Shown here in pieces: positions 1 to 10,379 of a stretch of 55,424 bases of DNA. Both the position numbers and the translations under genes were made by a program. The notes under the pieces are model-generated. The model was not told the DNA's origin. It saw nothing but the letters and a program-made list of their open reading frames with translations, and made no database searches. Every line of letters starts with the position of its first letter. The first letter of the stretch is position 1. Origin of the DNA: Pelagibius sp. (GTDB lineage: Bacteria > Pseudomonadota > Alphaproteobacteria > Kiloniellales > Kiloniellaceae); contig NZ_JANQOI010000181.1 in assembly GCF_028289705.1 (NCBI RefSeq), forward strand, positions 1 to 55,424. Reading direction: 5' to 3'.

Positions 1-57
1 ATCGCATTGGGTGGTCGGGAGGGGGTGCGGGCCGGCGCCGTCAAGACATGAAAGACT

Positions 58-2004
<1,947 letters not shown>

Positions 2005-2236
2005 GGCTCATACTCCCTTGTGGCGGGTCTTCGCTGGGGTGCCTTGCCGGCCCCCGCCAAGCCGGCTCGGATCTCACCTGTCGATCTTAGACGATGCGTG
2101 GGCCCTGTCCATGGGGCCGCCCCAGTCGGAAGGGGGTGGCGCCTCCATTCTGAATCGACGCATGATGGCGCGCCAAGGTCATACCGCGGCAATTAGGGAC
2201 CGCTTCTTGGGCCCGCGCCACTTCCGGAAGGTCTAT

Positions 2237-3001
2237 ATGCCCGCTTACGCTGCCAAGGGATTGATCGGCGTTCTGACGCCCCAGGCCAACACCACGGTGG
2301 AGCCGGAGTTCGCCATCCTGGCGCCGCCCGGCGTCGGTCTCCTGACCGCGCGGCTGGTCAGCGACAAGGCCACCATGGACGACCGTCTGGTCGACTATCT
2401 GGCTTCCCTCGAAAGCACGCTGACCCGCTTTGCCAACGCGCCCCTCGGCGCCGCGGCCTTCGCCTGCACCGGCGCCTCCTACCTCATCGACCCGGAAGAA
2501 GAGGCTGCGAGGCTGGCGGCGCTGGAGGAGGAGAGGGGCTATCCGGTCATCACCGCCGCGGACGCCATTGCCGAAGCGCTCCGGCAACTGGACGCGGACC
2601 GCGTTGCCCTGCTCTCCCCCTATGGCGACGCTCTCCACGGCAAGGCCCTGGACTATTGGCGCGGGCGGGGTCTTGCCCCGGCTCAGGTCGAGCGGCCCAG
2701 CGCGGCGGAGGGCGCTTTTCATCCGATCTACGCCCTGGGGGCGGAGGCAGCGGAAAACCGCTTGCGCGCCTTGCCAGCGGAGGGACTGGATGCCGTGGTC
2801 ATCCTGGGCACCGGCCTGCCCACCCTGCCGACGATCCTGCAGCAGGGCGCGCGGCCGCTGCCGATCCTCTCCCCGAACCTCTGCCTGATGTGGCGCGCTT
2901 GTCTCGCCCTGGCCGGCGAAGCGCCGACGCCGGCCTCCCTGCAGCCCTGGCTCAGCGGCGAAGCCTGGGGCGGGCGCCTCGAGGCCCGGCTGGCCCGGTA
3001 A
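2237..3001 (+). CDS. Asp/Glu racemase superfamily protein (maleate isomerase / arylmalonate decarboxylase-like)
   Basis: A 254-residue protein when started at the ATG at 2237, just before the conserved GLIGVLTPQANTTVEPEF segment. The TPQANTTVEPE motif (14-24) is the substrate carboxylate loop of maleate cis-trans isomerases and arylmalonate decarboxylases. One expected catalytic cysteine is present (C77 in FACTG). The second, normally in an SCTN-like motif, is absent: that place reads ILGTGLPTLP. A two-cysteine racemase or isomerase mechanism is therefore doubtful, and a one-cysteine reaction such as decarboxylation or a modified isomerisation is possible. Upstream in-frame starts exist (for example 2163) but would add an unconserved N-terminus. 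It sits beside oxidoreductase genes; the substrate is unknown. Confidence 0.8.
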   Translation: MPAYAAKGLIGVLTPQANTTVEPEFAILAPPGVGLLTARLVSDKATMDDRLVDYLASLESTLTRFANAPLGAAAFACTGASYLIDPEEEAARLAALEEERGYPVITAADAIAEALRQLDADRVALLSPYGDALHGKALDYWRGRGLAPAQVERPSAAEGAFHPIYALGAEAAENRLRALPAEGLDAVVILGTGLPTLPTILQQGARPLPILSPNLCLMWRACLALAGEAPTPASLQPWLSGEAWGGRLEARLAR

Positions 3002-3033
3002 TGTCCTTCTTGTATTGACGGTTGCCGGCGGAG

Positions 3034-3783
3034 TTATTGGGCGAGGTAGCCGCCGTCCACCACCAGGTCCGCCCCGGTCATGAAGGTGGCGTCGGGCGAC
3101 GCCAGGAACACGGCGGCGCCGGCGATCTCCCCGGCGCGGCCGATGCGGCCCATGGGATGCTTGGGCGCCAGGGCGCGCTCGGCCTCGGCCTCGGAACCAT
3201 AGGCATGGGTGAGGCGCGGCGTCAGCACCGCGCCGGGGGAGAGACTGTTGACCCGGATGCCGTCGGCGGCGTGGTCGAGGGCGAGCGCCCGGGTGAACTG
3301 CAGCAGGCCGCCCTTGGTGGTGCAGTAGGCGGCGCTGTTGGGAATGGCGACGCTGCCGAGCTGCGAGGCGACGTTGATGATCACGCCGCGGCGCGCCGCG
3401 ATCATCGACGGCAGCACCGCGCGGGTGACCAGGAAGGTGCCGGTCAGGTTGATGCGCAGGGCCTGTTCCCATTCGTTCAAGGGCAGCTCGGTGATGGGCG
3501 TGCGGCGGGCCGCGGCGGCGGCGTTGTTCACGAGGATCCCGATGGGCCCGAGGCGCGAGGATACCTGGGCGACGGCGTTGGCGACCGAGGTTTCGTCGGC
3601 GACATCCGCTTCCAGCCCGAGGGCACCGGCGCCGATCTCCGCCGCCGCCTTGCCCACGGCCTCGCCGTCGGCATCGAGCAGCGCGACCTTCGCGCCTTCC
3701 TCGGCGTAGCGCCCGGCAATGGCCTGTCCGATGCCCCGCGCCGCGCCGGTAATCACTGCCACGCTATCCGCCAGCAGACCCAT
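3034..3783 (-). CDS. SDR family NAD(P)-dependent oxidoreductase
   Basis: A classical short-chain dehydrogenase of 249 residues. The cofactor motif TGAARGIG is at residues 12-19, the NNAAA stabilising motif near 88, the catalytic Ser in VASQLGS, and YCTTK supplies the Tyr and Lys exactly 13 and 17 residues after that Ser. The C-terminus DGGYLAQ is typical of FabG-like members. It should oxidise or reduce an alcohol/carbonyl with NAD(P). It is convergent with the racemase-like gene (33 bp between the stops) and divergent from the CMD-GMC pair, so it may serve the same catabolic set, but nothing identifies the substrate. Confidence 0.9.
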   Translation of the reverse strand: MGLLADSVAVITGAARGIGQAIAGRYAEEGAKVALLDADGEAVGKAAAEIGAGALGLEADVADETSVANAVAQVSSRLGPIGILVNNAAAAARRTPITELPLNEWEQALRINLTGTFLVTRAVLPSMIAARRGVIINVASQLGSVAIPNSAAYCTTKGGLLQFTRALALDHAADGIRVNSLSPGAVLTPRLTHAYGSEAEAERALAPKHPMGRIGRAGEIAGAAVFLASPDATFMTGADLVVDGGYLAQ

Positions 3784-3931
3784 AATCTCCCTCCCTGATG
3801 TTTCTGCGGCAACTTAGAGGCTGCTCCGCCGGCTCACAACCGCATCGGCCGCGGCCGGACCTACGGTTGCTGGCAATCCCTGCGCGTTGTCAGCAAAATG
3901 CGGTCCGCAGAGATCGCCAGGAGCCCTTACG

Positions 3932-4669
3932 ATGAACAGTCCTTCCCCCAGTTCCCCGCCGCAGACCGTCGCCGAGGTCGAGACCGCCCTCGACGCGCTA
4001 CGCGCCAAGCGCGGCTACCTGCTGCCCCACCACGGGCTTCTGGCGGTATCGGCGCCGGCCCTGCTCGAGGCCTATGACGCGACCTACACGGCGATGACGC
4101 TGACCCGGCGGGTGATGAGCGACTACGAAAAGGAAATCGTCTGGCTCATCATCCTGGTGTCCACCGGCGAGGCCATCGCCACCCATCACATCGACCGCCT
4201 CTACAAGAGCGGCGGCTGCAGTGCCGACGTGGAGGCCGCGCTCGCCCTGGCGGCCTGGAGCGAAGGGGCCGAACACCATGCGTTCGTGGCCGAGCACTGG
4301 GGGCCGCACCTGAAGGACTTCGATGCCGTAGCCGCCTACCGCAACGGCCTGGAGACCCTGCTGACGCGCTTTGCCGTGGAACCCTGGATCGCCGAGATCG
4401 GGCTCGCCGCCGCGCATCAGTGCGCCCGGCGCTGGGCCTGGGTGCGCGAGCACATCAAGGGCGCCTACAAGGCCGGGGCCGACGAGGGCGCGCTCGCCGA
4501 GGGGCTGAGCCTCGCCATGTTCCCGGGCGGCGTTCCGAACTTCGTCGATGCCTGCGACGAATGGCGCAAGCTGATCGCGGCGGGGGAGGTGGAGGCCAGC
4601 GCGCCCTATCTGGCCTGGGCGCGCATGACCGGCCAGGGCGGCTTCGACGAAGCCGCGGGCCTGACCTGA
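3932..4669 (+). CDS. Carboxymuconolactone decarboxylase (AhpD-like) family protein lacking CxxC
   Basis: A 245-residue, almost wholly helical protein. The ATG at 3932 has an AGGAG site 8 bases upstream, which favours it over the in-frame start at 3887. Two CMD/AhpD-like helical repeats can be seen, around residues 50-120 (YEKEIVWLIILVSTGEAIATHH) and 140-215 (HQCARRWAWVREH). The redox CxxC of AhpD is absent: the expected place reads STGEAIATHH, so peroxidase activity is unlikely. Its stop overlaps the start of the GMC oxidoreductase (TGATG), implying translational coupling and a shared pathway. The family is probable; the function is unknown. Confidence 0.72.
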   Translation: MNSPSPSSPPQTVAEVETALDALRAKRGYLLPHHGLLAVSAPALLEAYDATYTAMTLTRRVMSDYEKEIVWLIILVSTGEAIATHHIDRLYKSGGCSADVEAALALAAWSEGAEHHAFVAEHWGPHLKDFDAVAAYRNGLETLLTRFAVEPWIAEIGLAAAHQCARRWAWVREHIKGAYKAGADEGALAEGLSLAMFPGGVPNFVDACDEWRKLIAAGEVEASAPYLAWARMTGQGGFDEAAGLT

Positions 4670-6303
4670 TGGCGGCATCGGCAAGGGCCGAGACCTTCAC
4701 CCACATTGTCGTCGGTGCCGGGAGCGCCGGCTGCATCATTGCCGCGCGCCTCTCGGAGGACCCGCACCGGCGGGTCCTGCTGATCGAGGCTGGCGGGCGC
4801 GGGCGCGGCGACCCCATGCTGCAGGTGCCCATCATGACCGGGATGCTGCTGCGGGGGAATCGCCACGTCTGGCGGTTCAAGACCGGCGCGGAGCCGGGCC
4901 TGAAGGGGCGCAGCGTCGATCTGCCGCGCGGCAAGGTGCTGGGCGGCTCCTCGGCCATCAACGGCATGGTCTACGTCCGCGGCCTGCCCCTCGACTATGA
5001 CCTCTGGGCCCAGCAGGGCATGGCCGGCTGGGGCTGGGAGGAGGTGGCGCCCTTCTTCCGGAAGTCGGAAGACTTCAACGGCCCCGGGCCCGCCGAGGGC
5101 CACGGCACCGAGGGGCCGTTCTCGGTCTCCCGCCGGGTGCGGCCGGTCAGCCCGCTTGCGGACTGTTTCGTGGCGGCGGGCCTGGCCGCGGGGCACCCCC
5201 GCGCGGAGGACTTCAACGGCCCGGAGCCGGAGGGCTTCGGCTACTACCACTTCAGCATCCGCAACGGCCGGCGGGAGACCACCGCCACCGCCTTTCTGAA
5301 GGAAGCGCAGGCACGCCCCAACCTGGTGATCCGCACCGGCTGGGAGGCGGCGCGGCTGGTGCTGGCCAAGGACCGGGTGACGGGCCTGGAGTTGCATAGG
5401 GGCAGCCGGCGCGCGACCGTCGCCTGCGACGGCGAGATGATTCTTGCCTGCGGGGCCATCGGGTCGCCCGCGCTGCTGCTGCGCTCCGGGATCGGGCCGG
5501 CCGACGAATTGCGTGGGCTCGGCATCGCGCCGGCGCTCGACAGCCCGGAGGTGGGCCGGAACCTGCAGGACCATGTGTTGATCCGGGTGAGCCATCACAC
5601 CAGCGATGCCGTCTCCCTGCATCGGCTGACCCGCGTCGACCGCGCTGCCCTCGGCTTCCTGCGCGCCTGGCTCACCGGCAGCGGGCCGATGAGCGTCTTT
5701 CCGCTGGAGGCCGGCGCCTACCTGCGCACGCCGGGCGCCGATCTCCCGACGATCCAGAGCCACTTCCTGCCGGCCGTCGGCAGCGGCACGGTGCGCTTCA
5801 ATCCCTTCGCGCCCCCGCAGAACGAGGGGCCCGGCTTCATGGCCAACGCCTCGGTCATGCGGCCCTATAGTCGCGGGCGGCTGGCGCTCACCGGCGCGGC
5901 GTTGGACGCCCCCCTCGACATCCGCGTCAACTATCTCAGCGACGAGCGGGACGTGACCCTGCTGGTGGACGCCGTGGAGATGCTGCGGGAGGTCTTCGCC
6001 CAGGCACCCTTCGACCCCTATCGCGGGGCGGAGATCATGCCGGGTGCGAAGCTGCGCTCCCGCACGGAGCTGGCGGACTGGGTCCGCGAGACGGCCAGCA
6101 CCGTCCACCATCTCTGCGGCACCTGCCGCATGGGGGCCGACGATAAATCGGTGGTCGATTCTGAGCTTCGGGTGCGCGGTCTGGAGGGGCTGCGCGTGGC
6201 CGACGCCTCGATCTTCCCCGCCATCCCCTCCACCAACACCGCCGCCCCCAGCATGATGGTGGGCGAGAAAGCGGCCGCGCTGATCGCTGGTTCGGGCTGC
6301 TGA
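4669..6303 (+). CDS. GMC family FAD-dependent oxidoreductase (choline dehydrogenase-like)
   Basis: A 544-residue protein started at the ATG overlapping the previous stop. It carries the FAD dinucleotide motif GAGSAGCIIAARLSED (about 16-31), the GMC signature GGSSAINGMVYVRG (about 90-103), and the C-terminal catalytic region with HHLCGTCRMG and FPAIPSTNTAAPSMMVGEKA. The family oxidises alcohols (choline, polyethylene glycol, aliphatic or aryl alcohols) to aldehydes using FAD and a membrane electron acceptor. Length and motifs are complete. Coupling to the CMD-like gene suggests a two-gene unit. It is not near betaine aldehyde dehydrogenase or BetI genes, so choline itself is not indicated. Confidence 0.92.
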   Translation: MAASARAETFTHIVVGAGSAGCIIAARLSEDPHRRVLLIEAGGRGRGDPMLQVPIMTGMLLRGNRHVWRFKTGAEPGLKGRSVDLPRGKVLGGSSAINGMVYVRGLPLDYDLWAQQGMAGWGWEEVAPFFRKSEDFNGPGPAEGHGTEGPFSVSRRVRPVSPLADCFVAAGLAAGHPRAEDFNGPEPEGFGYYHFSIRNGRRETTATAFLKEAQARPNLVIRTGWEAARLVLAKDRVTGLELHRGSRRATVACDGEMILACGAIGSPALLLRSGIGPADELRGLGIAPALDSPEVGRNLQDHVLIRVSHHTSDAVSLHRLTRVDRAALGFLRAWLTGSGPMSVFPLEAGAYLRTPGADLPTIQSHFLPAVGSGTVRFNPFAPPQNEGPGFMANASVMRPYSRGRLALTGAALDAPLDIRVNYLSDERDVTLLVDAVEMLREVFAQAPFDPYRGAEIMPGAKLRSRTELADWVRETASTVHHLCGTCRMGADDKSVVDSELRVRGLEGLRVADASIFPAIPSTNTAAPSMMVGEKAAALIAGSGC

Positions 6304-6354
6304 ACCACGGCGCCGGTAGACTACGGAAGACCTCGGCTGGGTGATTGACCTCGT

Positions 6355-6442
6355 GCTTCGAGACGCTTCGCTCCTCAGCATGAGGTCAATCAGTCCAATA
6401 GCTGGCCTCACCCTGAGGAGGCCCGCAGGGCCGTCTCGAAGG
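6355..6442. repeat. Palindromic intergenic repeat (REP-like)
   Basis: Two inverted arms, 6355-6384 (starting CTTCGAGACG, containing CTCCTCAGCATGAGG) and 6406-6442 (CCTCACCCTGAGGAGG to GTCTCGAAG), face each other across about 20 bases. The CTTCGAGACG / CGTCTCGAAG ends with an internal CCTCA...TGAGG match form a long imperfect hairpin. Repeats of this look are scattered between genes in many alphaproteobacteria. It lies between the GMC gene and the convergent TRAP operon and may add to transcript termination or mRNA stability. Confidence 0.7.
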
Positions 6443-6497
6443 GTGTTGCGAGCTCGCTCGATCCCTTGCTCAGCAACCTATTGAGATGAACCGGCAA

Positions 6498-6535
6498 GAA
6501 GAGACCGCCGCCCCGGGTGGGACGGCGGCCTCTTC
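6498..6535 (-). terminator. Hairpin terminator of the TRAP operon
   Basis: A 13-bp stem: 6498-6510 (GAAGAGACCGCCG) against 6523-6535 (CGGCGGCCTCTTC), with a 12-base loop. The single non-Watson-Crick position (6504/6529) is a G-U wobble when transcribed from the minus strand but A-C on the plus strand, so the structure fits a minus-strand transcript. It lies 31 bases past the substrate-binding protein stop. No long U-run follows, so efficiency is uncertain. Confidence 0.6.
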
Positions 6536-6566
6536 AAGTTCCGATGCGGTGCGCGGACCGCCGGCT

Positions 6567-7556
6567 TTAGAGCGCCTGGATCTTGTCGTAGGCGCCGGCG
6601 CCGAAGATATCGTCGGCCAGCGCCTTGATCGCCGGCTCCAGGGTCTTCTGCGCGGCACTGGCGTCCAACAGCGGTGTGGTGTCCTCGCCGTTGAACTCCC
6701 GCCACTGCCTGAAGTTGGCGATCTCGGCCTCCTCGGTGGCCCGGAAGAAATCCTGGGGTTCCAGCTCGTTGAAGGTGCCGGTCAGGATATCCTGCTGTTC
6801 CTGGCTCAGGCCGTTCCAGGTGCCGAGGTTGATCATCTGCTTGTCGAGGCCGATGCCCCAGTCGTTCTGATAGCAGTACTTCACCACCTCGTAGAACTTC
6901 TGGCTGATCATCAGGTTGCCGAGGGTCGCCATGCCGTCGACCACGCCCTGCTGCAGCGCGCCGTAGAGCTCGTTGAAGGGGATCACCGTCGGCTTGGCGC
7001 CGACCTGCTCCAGGCCGGCGATCACGCCCTCGATCTCCGGTGCGCGGATCTTCAGACCCTTCAGGTCATCGAAGGTCTCCAGCTTCTGGTTGGTGAACAG
7101 CTTCCAGGGGCCGGCGCGGGCGACGCTGAGGTAGCGCAGCGAGGGATAGCGCTTCTGCACCGCGGCGTTCAGTTCGTCGAACAGAAGGTCGTTGGCGATC
7201 TTCTGGGCGTGGTTCGAATCGCGTGCGAAGTAGGGCGCGTAGAAGACGTCGAACTCGCGCAGGCCCGTGTAGGCGCCGTTGTAGAGCTGCACGGTGCCAA
7301 GGGCGGTGCCGTCGAGCACGTCCTTGCCGCCGCCGATGGTGCCGGCCTTGATGTCGAACTTCAACTCGCCACCGGTGCGCTCAGTGACTAGGTCGAGCCA
7401 CTTCTTGGCGAAGCGGTTGGAGGCGCTGTCGATGTTGCCGGCGTTGCCGTAGATCAGCGTCCTGGCCGCCAGCGCCGGCGCGCCGACACCGGCCAGGGCG
7501 GTCACCAGTCCGAGGCCGCCAAGCCCTTTGTTGAACGTCCGTCTGGTCAAAGTCAT
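6567..7556 (-). CDS. dctP: TRAP transporter substrate-binding protein (DctP family)
   Basis: A 329-residue periplasmic binding protein. The N-terminus MTLTRRTFNK followed by a hydrophobic stretch ending APALAA is a twin-arginine (Tat) signal, so it is probably exported folded. The body has the DctP pattern, including LKGLKIRAPEIEGVI, with the conserved Arg that grips the substrate carboxylate, and ELYGALQQGVVDGMATLGNL. The family delivers organic acids, keto acids or similar anions to a sodium-driven DctQM permease. It is the third gene after dctQ and dctM in the minus-strand operon. The divergent hydro-lyase/Hyu operon is a likely user of the imported compound. The substrate cannot be read from sequence. 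Confidence 0.92.
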   Translation of the reverse strand: MTLTRRTFNKGLGGLGLVTALAGVGAPALAARTLIYGNAGNIDSASNRFAKKWLDLVTERTGGELKFDIKAGTIGGGKDVLDGTALGTVQLYNGAYTGLREFDVFYAPYFARDSNHAQKIANDLLFDELNAAVQKRYPSLRYLSVARAGPWKLFTNQKLETFDDLKGLKIRAPEIEGVIAGLEQVGAKPTVIPFNELYGALQQGVVDGMATLGNLMISQKFYEVVKYCYQNDWGIGLDKQMINLGTWNGLSQEQQDILTGTFNELEPQDFFRATEEAEIANFRQWREFNGEDTTPLLDASAAQKTLEPAIKALADDIFGAGAYDKIQAL

Positions 7557-7592
7557 GGTTGGTCCTCCCTGGTTGGATTGATCGTGACGTCT

Positions 7593-8888
7593 CTACTGCC
7601 GGAAGACAAGGTCCGGCAGGAACAGCGTGAGCGTCGGAAAAAAGGTGATGACCAGCAGCACCCCGACGAGAATGAAGAAGTAGGGCACCGCCTCCTTGAA
7701 GATCTCGATCACCCCGACTCCGCCGATCGAGGAGATGATGAAGAGGTTGAGGCCGATGGGCGGCGTGATCATGCCGATCATCAGGTTCAGCACCATGACC
7801 ACGCCGAAGTGCACCTCGTCGACGCCCAGCCCGGTCAGCAGGGGAAAGAGCACCGGTGCCAGGATCAGCATGATCGGCAGGATTTCCATGATCATGCCGA
7901 GGATCAGCAGCATGGCGTTGATCATCAGCAGCAGCAGCCAGAGCTCGTCGGTGACCCACAGCAGCGCGTTGGTCAGGTGGACCCCCAGGTTCTCCTTCAC
8001 CGCCAGCCAGGCGAAGATCTTGGAGGTGGCCACCGTCAGCATGATCACCGAGGTGGCCACCGCGGCGTGGGAGGCGCAGTTGATGATCTGGACGATGGAG
8101 AGGTTGCGGTAGACGAAGATCCCCAGGAACAGCACGTAGAAGGCGGCGACCGCCGCCGACTCGGTCGGCGTTGCGACGCCGAAGATGATGGCGCCGACGA
8201 TGATGATGGGGGCGATGAGGGCGCTGGTGCCCTCGAAGAGCGCAATGCGGCGCTCCCGGCCGCTGGCCTTCTGCTCCAGCGGATAGGCGCGCCCCTTGCA
8301 GATCCACCAGGTCACCGCGAACATCGCGATGAACATCAGGATGCCGGGTACCACGCCGCCGAGAAAGAGCTGGCCAACGGAGATGTTGACGATCGCCCCC
8401 AGCAGGACAAAGGAGATCGACGGCGGCACGATGGGCCCGACGGTGGCCGCCGAGGCGATCACCGCGCTGGAGAAAGCGGGCTTGAAGCCGCGCTTTTTCA
8501 TCTCAGGCAGCAGCACCGTGCCGGTCGCCGCGGCGTCGGCCAGCGCCGAGCCGGAGCAGCCGGACATGATGAAGTTGGCGGTCACGCCGACGTTCGCCAG
8601 GCCGCCGTTGCGGTGGCCGACCAGGGAGGCGGCGAAGTTCACGATGCGCCGGGTCACGCCGGTCACGTTCATCAGTTCGCCGGCGAAGATGAACAGCGGG
8701 ATCGCCAGCAGCACGAAGGAGTTGACCCCCGAGGTCATCTGCTGGGCGAAGAGCACCATGGGCGTCGCGCCGTCGGTGAACTGGGAGAGGGTCAGATAGG
8801 CAAAGCCGGCAAGGCCGATGGCCCAGGCGATCTCCATCCCCAGCAGGGAGAAGACGAAGAGCACCACGATCATGGAGATCAGCAGCAT
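7593..8888 (-). CDS. dctM: TRAP transporter large permease (DctM family)
   Basis: A 431-residue integral membrane protein, taken from the ATG whose complement is 8886-8888. This start gives the normal DctM length and the N-terminus MLLISMIVVLFVFSLLGMEI; an upstream in-frame extension would read back through dctQ. It is hydrophobic throughout, with about a dozen helices and DctM hallmarks such as LLAIPLFIFAGELMN and GCSGSALADAAATGTVLLPEM. It forms the transport channel with DctQ and uses the Na+ gradient. It begins 17 bases after the dctQ stop and is followed by the binding protein. Confidence 0.93.
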   Translation of the reverse strand: MLLISMIVVLFVFSLLGMEIAWAIGLAGFAYLTLSQFTDGATPMVLFAQQMTSGVNSFVLLAIPLFIFAGELMNVTGVTRRIVNFAASLVGHRNGGLANVGVTANFIMSGCSGSALADAAATGTVLLPEMKKRGFKPAFSSAVIASAATVGPIVPPSISFVLLGAIVNISVGQLFLGGVVPGILMFIAMFAVTWWICKGRAYPLEQKASGRERRIALFEGTSALIAPIIIVGAIIFGVATPTESAAVAAFYVLFLGIFVYRNLSIVQIINCASHAAVATSVIMLTVATSKIFAWLAVKENLGVHLTNALLWVTDELWLLLLMINAMLLILGMIMEILPIMLILAPVLFPLLTGLGVDEVHFGVVMVLNLMIGMITPPIGLNLFIISSIGGVGVIEIFKEAVPYFFILVGVLLVITFFPTLTLFLPDLVFRQ

Positions 8889-8905
8889 GTCAGCGCCCCG
8901 ACATC

Positions 8906-9415
8906 TCAGCGCCCCGGCGCCACCGCGGCCTGATAGTTGGCGAAGGACTTCAGCGCGAGGCGGATCTGGTAGAAGATCATCAGCACGCTGCCGACGGAGA
9001 CCGGCGCGTAGAGCCAGACGAAGCTCCAGCCGGTGGAAAGCATCGAGCCGCCGGCCTGAAGCTGGATGATCGGCGCGTTGTACCAGACCAGGGCGACCAG
9101 CATGATCAGCACCAGGATATGCATGAAGGTCTCCAGCACCAGGCGCGGGAGGGGCGCGAACATATCGATGAAGTGGGTCACCCGGATGTTCTGGCCGCGC
9201 TTGGTCGCGACGGCGATGCCGATGAAGGTCATCCAGAGAAAGAAAGCGCGCGGGGCTTCGTCGGCCCACAGCGGCGGCTCGTTGAAGACATAGCGCGTCG
9301 TCACGGAATAGAAGACTGCGCAGGCAATGGTGATCAGCAGCGCCCCGGAGAGGTAGTAGAGGACCGTCTCAAAAAGCGAGTCCAGCTTGGCCAGGATGGT
9401 CGCTACGTTCTCCAT
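8906..9415 (-). CDS. dctQ: TRAP transporter small permease (DctQ family)
   Basis: A 169-residue membrane protein with four predicted helices (roughly 17-40, 53-70, 88-110, 130-155) and the DctQ-type segment FNEPPLWADEAPRAFFLWMTFIG split across helices two and three. It partners DctM in the TRAP permease. It is the first gene of the minus-strand dctQMP operon, and its 5' end faces the GntR regulator across a 121-bp divergent intergenic region, which suggests common control. Confidence 0.9.
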   Translation of the reverse strand: MENVATILAKLDSLFETVLYYLSGALLITIACAVFYSVTTRYVFNEPPLWADEAPRAFFLWMTFIGIAVATKRGQNIRVTHFIDMFAPLPRLVLETFMHILVLIMLVALVWYNAPIIQLQAGGSMLSTGWSFVWLYAPVSVGSVLMIFYQIRLALKSFANYQAAVAPGR

Positions 9416-9472
9416 CGTGTTCGTCTCCCCCTTCGGCCCGTTATGCGGACCTTGCGCCCCTCCACAAGCAAG

Positions 9473-9504
9473 TTGACCTAATGTTATAATGATATACTAT
9501 TAAC
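9473..9504. promoter_or_regulatory. AT-rich divergent regulatory region with imperfect palindrome
   Basis: Between dctQ (minus) and the GntR gene (plus) is a strikingly AT-rich patch in GC-rich DNA. It contains TTGACC (9473-9478), TATAAT (9485-9490) and TATACT (9493-9498). The 22-base stretch 9483-9504 is an imperfect inverted repeat (GTTA..A..ATAT..T..TAAC). I infer overlapping promoter and operator for the adjacent GntR/UTRA regulator. The -35/-10 spacings are not ideal (14 bases for TTGACC-TATACT), so exact promoter assignment is uncertain. Confidence 0.45.
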
Positions 9505-9536
9505 AGTGCAATTCGAAATTCGAAAGGTGGTCTCTG

Positions 9537-10379
9537 GTGCCGAGCAAGGCGGTCAATTCAGCGGGCGCGCAAAGCGGTCTGCTCGATCGCGGCCCGGGCA
9601 TGCCGCTCTATCAGCAGATGTTCATGATCCTCAGGAACCGTATCGAGTCGGGGGAGATTCCGGCTGGTGCCATCCTGCCGGGTGAACTGGAGCTCTCCGC
9701 GGAGTTCGACGTTTCGCGCATCACCTGCCGGCGCGCCCTGAACGATCTGGCCGACGCCGGCCTGGTCGCGCGCCAGCGCGGCGTCGGCACCCGGGTTCTC
9801 GAGCGCGGGCCGGCGGGCTCGCCCATCGTCCACGTGCCCATCGACGGCTGGCGCGAGAACGTCTCGGTGATGAGCGAGACGACCCAGGCGGTGGTTCTGG
9901 ACTTCGAGTATGTCGCGGCCTCCCCGGAAGTCTCCGAGGCCCTCGAGGTCGACAGGGACACCGTGGTGCAACGGGCGGTGCGGGTGCGCTGGCTGAGCGC
10001 GGAGCCCATGTCCTATCTGCTCACCTTCGTGCCCGAAGACATCGGCCGCCGTTACGCCCGCGAGGACCTGGGCGACATGCCGCTGATCCGGCTAATGGAG
10101 AATGCCGGCGTGACGGTGGAGTCGGTCTGGCAGTCCATCTCGGCGACCCTCGCCGATCCGGAGATCGCCTTTGCGCTGCAGGTCTCCCGGGGGAGCCCCC
10201 TGATCGAGGTGCGCCGGATCGCGCGCGACAGTCACGGGCGTCCGGTCGAGTACATCCGCATCTACTACCGCCCCGACCGCTATCGTCTGGAGATGGTGAT
10301 GGAGCGGGCCGAGGGTCAGGACGGCATGACCTGGTCGCAGCCATCGCCGAGCGGGCGCGCTGACGAGGGGCCGAAATGA
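9537..10379 (+). CDS. GntR family transcriptional regulator (HutC/UTRA subfamily)
   Basis: A 280-residue protein starting at GTG 9537, preceded by an AAAGGTGG ribosome site. The N-terminal winged helix-turn-helix (about 20-90) has the GntR pattern LYQQMFMILRNRIESGEIPAG ... SRITCRRALNDLADAGLV split over its helices. The remainder (about 105-260) is a UTRA ligand-binding domain. The family usually represses the operon it heads until a pathway metabolite binds. Its stop overlaps the next ATG (ATGA), so regulator and enzymes are one transcript. It probably controls this operon and the divergent TRAP genes from the AT-rich palindrome at 9483-9504. Confidence 0.93.
   Translation: MPSKAVNSAGAQSGLLDRGPGMPLYQQMFMILRNRIESGEIPAGAILPGELELSAEFDVSRITCRRALNDLADAGLVARQRGVGTRVLERGPAGSPIVHVPIDGWRENVSVMSETTQAVVLDFEYVAASPEVSEALEVDRDTVVQRAVRVRWLSAEPMSYLLTFVPEDIGRRYAREDLGDMPLIRLMENAGVTVESVWQSISATLADPEIAFALQVSRGSPLIEVRRIARDSHGRPVEYIRIYYRPDRYRLEMVMERAEGQDGMTWSQPSPSGRADEGPK

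Noticed and set aside
39-56. GCCGTCAAGACATGAAA resembling GCCGTCAAAACATGAAA at 21891
   Set aside because: Short match without flanking similarity or inverted structure; likely chance.
6486-7391. Frame of 301 codons opposite the TRAP binding protein
   Set aside because: Mirror of a high-GC gene with no family resemblance; it also runs through the terminator hairpin.
9473-9490. TTGACC with TATAAT as one promoter
   Set aside because: Only six bases separate the boxes, far too few for sigma-70; retained only as part of an AT-rich control region.
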